From contig NZ_JAWCUD010000001.1 in the NCBI RefSeq assembly GCF_032461945.1, forward strand, positions 744,001 to 808,000: DNA of 64,000 bases. Reading direction: 5' to 3'. The notes beneath the pieces are model-generated. The model did no database searches and was not told the origin of the DNA. It saw only the letters and a program-made list of their open reading frames with translations. The translations under genes and the position numbers were made by a program. Positions 61,951-64,000 of the stretch are shown one piece after another (within the stretch, counting starts at the first letter, position 1; every line of letters starts with the position of its first letter). This DNA comes from Paenibacillus_E violae. GTDB taxonomy: Bacteria > Bacillota > Bacilli > Paenibacillales > NBRC-103111.

Positions 61951-62820
61951 TTATCCATTAACAATCGTTCCGCCATTCACGTGAAGCACCTGACCCGCCA
62001 TATAGGAGGAATCCTCGCAAGCCAGGAAGACATAGCTTGCTGCAAGCTCACTTGGCTGCCCTGCGCGCTTCATCGGCGTCGTTGAGCCGAAGGTCGCGAC
62101 TTCCTGCTCGGTGAAAGTAGACGGAATCAGCGGTGTCCAGATTGGACCTGGCGCGACGGCATTCACGCGAATGCCCTTGGCGTTCAGCTGCAGGGAAAGG
62201 GAGCGTGTGAAAGTAACAATCGCGCCTTTCGTGGCGGAATAGTCGATCAGCTGCTCATGTCCGTGGTAAGCTGTGATGGAAGCTGTATTGATAATGGCGC
62301 TTCCCGATTTGAGATGGGGGAGAGCAGCTTTAGTTAAATGAAACAATGAGAAGATATTCGTTCTAAAGGTTCGTTCGAGCTGTTCGGACGTCACATTCTC
62401 GATGCTTGGCTGCGGATGCTGCTCGGCGGCATTGTTCACGAGAATATCGAGTTTCCCGAATTGTTGAACGGCTTGCTCGATAATCTTCTTGCAAAAGTTC
62501 TCATCGCCAACGTCACCTGCGACATGGAGACATTTACGGCCTGCCTTCTCCACATGCCGCTGCGTTTCTTCCGCATCTCCGTGTTCATTAAGGTAGACGA
62601 GCACGACGTCGGCGCCTTCTTTGGCAAAGGCTAACGCAACCGCCCGGCCTATGCCGCTGTCGCCTCCGGTAATTAGCGCGACCTTATCTTTCAGCTTGCC
62701 GGCTGCTTTGTAAGCAGCGTTGTCAAACTCGGGACGCGGGTTCATCTGTGACTCAATGCCAGGCTGTGTATTTTGATGCTGTGGTGGAAAAACAGGTTTT
62801 GGCGTAGTAGCTGTTGCCAT
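61951..62820 (-). CDS. SDR-family oxidoreductase (YhdF / general stress protein 39-like)
   Basis: The start is placed at the ATG at 62820, with AAAGGAGTC upstream on the minus strand; an earlier in-frame start has no site. NAD(P)-binding TGGDSGIGRAVAL, NNAAEQHP, the catalytic serine region (NTASITAYHG), Y-x-x-x-K in YSATKGA and PGPIWTPL are all present. The 289-residue length and the N-terminal extension (about 1-45, containing PPQHQNTQPG) fit the Bacillus general-stress subgroup. Substrate unknown. Confidence 0.93.
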   Translation of the reverse strand: MATATTPKPVFPPQHQNTQPGIESQMNPRPEFDNAAYKAAGKLKDKVALITGGDSGIGRAVALAFAKEGADVVLVYLNEHGDAEETQRHVEKAGRKCLHVAGDVGDENFCKKIIEQAVQQFGKLDILVNNAAEQHPQPSIENVTSEQLERTFRTNIFSLFHLTKAALPHLKSGSAIINTASITAYHGHEQLIDYSATKGAIVTFTRSLSLQLNAKGIRVNAVAPGPIWTPLIPSTFTEQEVATFGSTTPMKRAGQPSELAASYVFLACEDSSYMAGQVLHVNGGTIVNG

Positions 62821-62858
62821 GCACTTAGACTCCTTTCCTATCCTTAACAAATTCTTTG

Positions 62859-63659
62859 TTAGGATGTTGCAAAGGGGCGCAAATCATACTTAATTCGGTA
62901 ATGATAGCGATACTTGGTTTGGTAGCCAAGCTTTTCATATAACAAAACAGCGGTCGTATTGGAAGCGACAACTTGCAAATATTGCTGAGTTGCGCCATGC
63001 TCCAGACTCCAAGACGAGAGGGCATGCAGAAGATAGTAACTCAGACCTTGGCCTCGCTCTTTCTCGCTTACAACCACATTCAGAAAGCCGGCATATTCGC
63101 CTTCGACGATAGCCGTAGCGACGGCGATAATTTGATTATCTTTTTTTAGTTTTACAAAACCTTTAGTCTTCGAGATTCGGTCACATATTCCTTTGTAGCA
63201 GTCTTTGAGCGTCTTGTCGTAACGTTCAAGCTCAAGAAAAGCATCCAACCATTCCTCGTCCACTTCGCCTATCCATTCGGTCGTAATCGACAAAGGGGGT
63301 TTCAGCAAAAGTTTCTCCTGTGCTAATGCAGTTGCTTCTTGAGCGTCAGCAAACATCATGAGACATGGAAGCTCATGGACATACCCCTGTGAATCCAACA
63401 TCTCGTCCAACCCAGGAGGGGATGCATCGCTAATATGAAAAGTGGCAGGAAGGCCTTTGTCTGCATAAAATTGTTCGACAAGCGGCAGCCAGTCGGCGGT
63501 TTTCGGGTAATCACCGATGGCAAGCACACTATTGGCGCGCTTCGTGACACCTTGTGTGGCTCGCAACTGCCAGTGATCGATATAGGTGGTAATCTCGGCA
63601 GGCCAAGTGTTGGATGCAATCGTATCGATTTCATTGAAAAAAGTGATTGAATCGTTCAT
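62859..63659 (-). CDS. GNAT-family N-acetyltransferase
   Basis: The start is taken as the ATG at 63659 (a TTG one codon earlier is equally close to the AAAGGAG site). The C-terminal half (about 150-266) is the GNAT fold with acetyl-CoA loop SEKERGQGLSYYLLHALSSW and VVASNTTAVLLYEKLGYQTK. The N-terminal half is a degenerate GNAT-like region, giving the tandem-GNAT type. Substrate unknown. Confidence 0.88.
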   Translation of the reverse strand: MNDSITFFNEIDTIASNTWPAEITTYIDHWQLRATQGVTKRANSVLAIGDYPKTADWLPLVEQFYADKGLPATFHISDASPPGLDEMLDSQGYVHELPCLMMFADAQEATALAQEKLLLKPPLSITTEWIGEVDEEWLDAFLELERYDKTLKDCYKGICDRISKTKGFVKLKKDNQIIAVATAIVEGEYAGFLNVVVSEKERGQGLSYYLLHALSSWSLEHGATQQYLQVVASNTTAVLLYEKLGYQTKYRYHYRIKYDLRPFATS

Positions 63660-63816
63660 CAAAAGTAAACTCCTTTCGATTTTTTCAAGGTGCTTTAAAT
63701 AAATATACATATTAATGTATAAAAATACAATATCAAAAGTGGAAAAATACGGTCCATTGATGTAAGCTATGAAACAACGGAAAGTTTATGGCAAACTGGC
63801 GACAGGAGTGGATGAT

Positions 63817-64000
63817 TTGGAATTTATCATACGACGAGCGCGTTCCGAAGACTATGAGGCAGTTAATGCCATCATCCGTTTCGGTCAAGAGGAGCATGCG
63901 GCTGCTTTGCCTAAGTATTTTGCAAGATTGGATCGTGTCGTTGCCATGGGGTGGTACCGAAGCTTTTCCGATCAGGTGAACAAGGTTATTTGGGTCGCTG
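63817..64000 (+). CDS. GNAT-family N-acetyltransferase (3' end outside window)
   Basis: The TTG at 63817 has AGGAG 8 nt upstream. The product begins LEFIIRRARSEDYEAVNAI, the usual opening of a GNAT protein, and runs off the end of the window. A different frame from ATG 63788 is open but has neither a ribosome site nor a family match. Confidence 0.7.
   Translation, partial: MEFIIRRARSEDYEAVNAIIRFGQEEHAAALPKYFARLDRVVAMGWYRSFSDQVNKVIWVA

Noticed and set aside
63788..63979. Open frame from the ATG at 63788
   Set aside because: No ribosome site and no family match; the GNAT frame from TTG 63817 overlaps it and has both.
1..64000. Search for tRNA, rRNA, CRISPR arrays, transposases and integrases
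   Set aside because: None could be recognised by eye; tRNA genes in particular would need a dedicated scan to be excluded with confidence.

Overview
The window reads as chromosome of a spore-forming, Gram-positive member of the Firmicutes, most likely Paenibacillus or a close relative. The case rests on strong GGAGG-type ribosome binding sites with frequent GTG and TTG starts, a spore-coat cotE gene, the mutS / S41 peptidase / mutL / methyltransferase / miaA / hfq order, a DUF1540 gene, a spore-type GH18 and large modular secreted glycosidases. No rRNA, tRNA, CRISPR array, intact insertion sequence or prophage was seen.

Region 1 (1-12103) encodes three secreted modular proteins in a row. Two carry GH92 alpha-mannosidase domains and one is a non-catalytic binding and assembly protein. 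The first and third end in the same cohesin-like / FIVAR / dockerin tail, which suggests they assemble with each other on the cell surface or in the medium to take apart mannose-rich glycans.

Region 2 (12228-21258) holds an E. coli-type speD, a CynX-like MFS exporter on the minus strand, an AraC regulator fused to a siderophore-binding-like domain, a ferric-siderophore lipoprotein behind a Fur box, and a LysR / M20 amidohydrolase / YfcC transporter group.

Region 3 (21391-23690) is an AT-rich patch of small and decayed genes: a Fur box in front of an ATPase fragment, a CBO0543 membrane protein, an unknown small protein, a frameshifted DUF5071-like gene and a small membrane protein. It is followed by yyaL, a perfect orphan Fur box, a DUF1540 gene, a zinc-ribbon gene and a minus-strand GH18 protein with six N-terminal repeats.

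Region 4 (28900-38156) is a DUF309 gene with a two-component system, then a lipoprotein, a MacA-like adaptor, a MacB-like ATPase and permease, and a large secreted beta-rich protein. The TCS probably controls the export operon. A 1-kb intergenic stretch full of repeats follows.

Region 5 (39083-46290) contains a Fur-boxed nitroreductase, beta-carbonic anhydrase, an Fe-S biogenesis-like protein, an M32 carboxypeptidase, a complete NitT/TauT-type ABC importer and an aromatic acid exporter-like protein.

Region 6 (46342-59686) contains cotE with a mother-cell-type promoter, a phage-type amidoligase, a mutS leader with a strong predicted RNA fold, then mutS, S41 peptidase, mutL, an RsmJ-like methyltransferase, miaA, hfq and a class A PBP. 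Region 7 (59728-64000) has a cyclophilin lipoprotein, an alpha/beta hydrolase, a YdcF protein, an SDR, and two GNAT acetyltransferases, the last cut by the window end.

Four Fur-type 7-1-7 sites, a dispersed intergenic repeat family in four places, and a second palindromic repeat array stand out as structure not explained by the genes. All family assignments were made by reading motifs and were not confirmed by database search.
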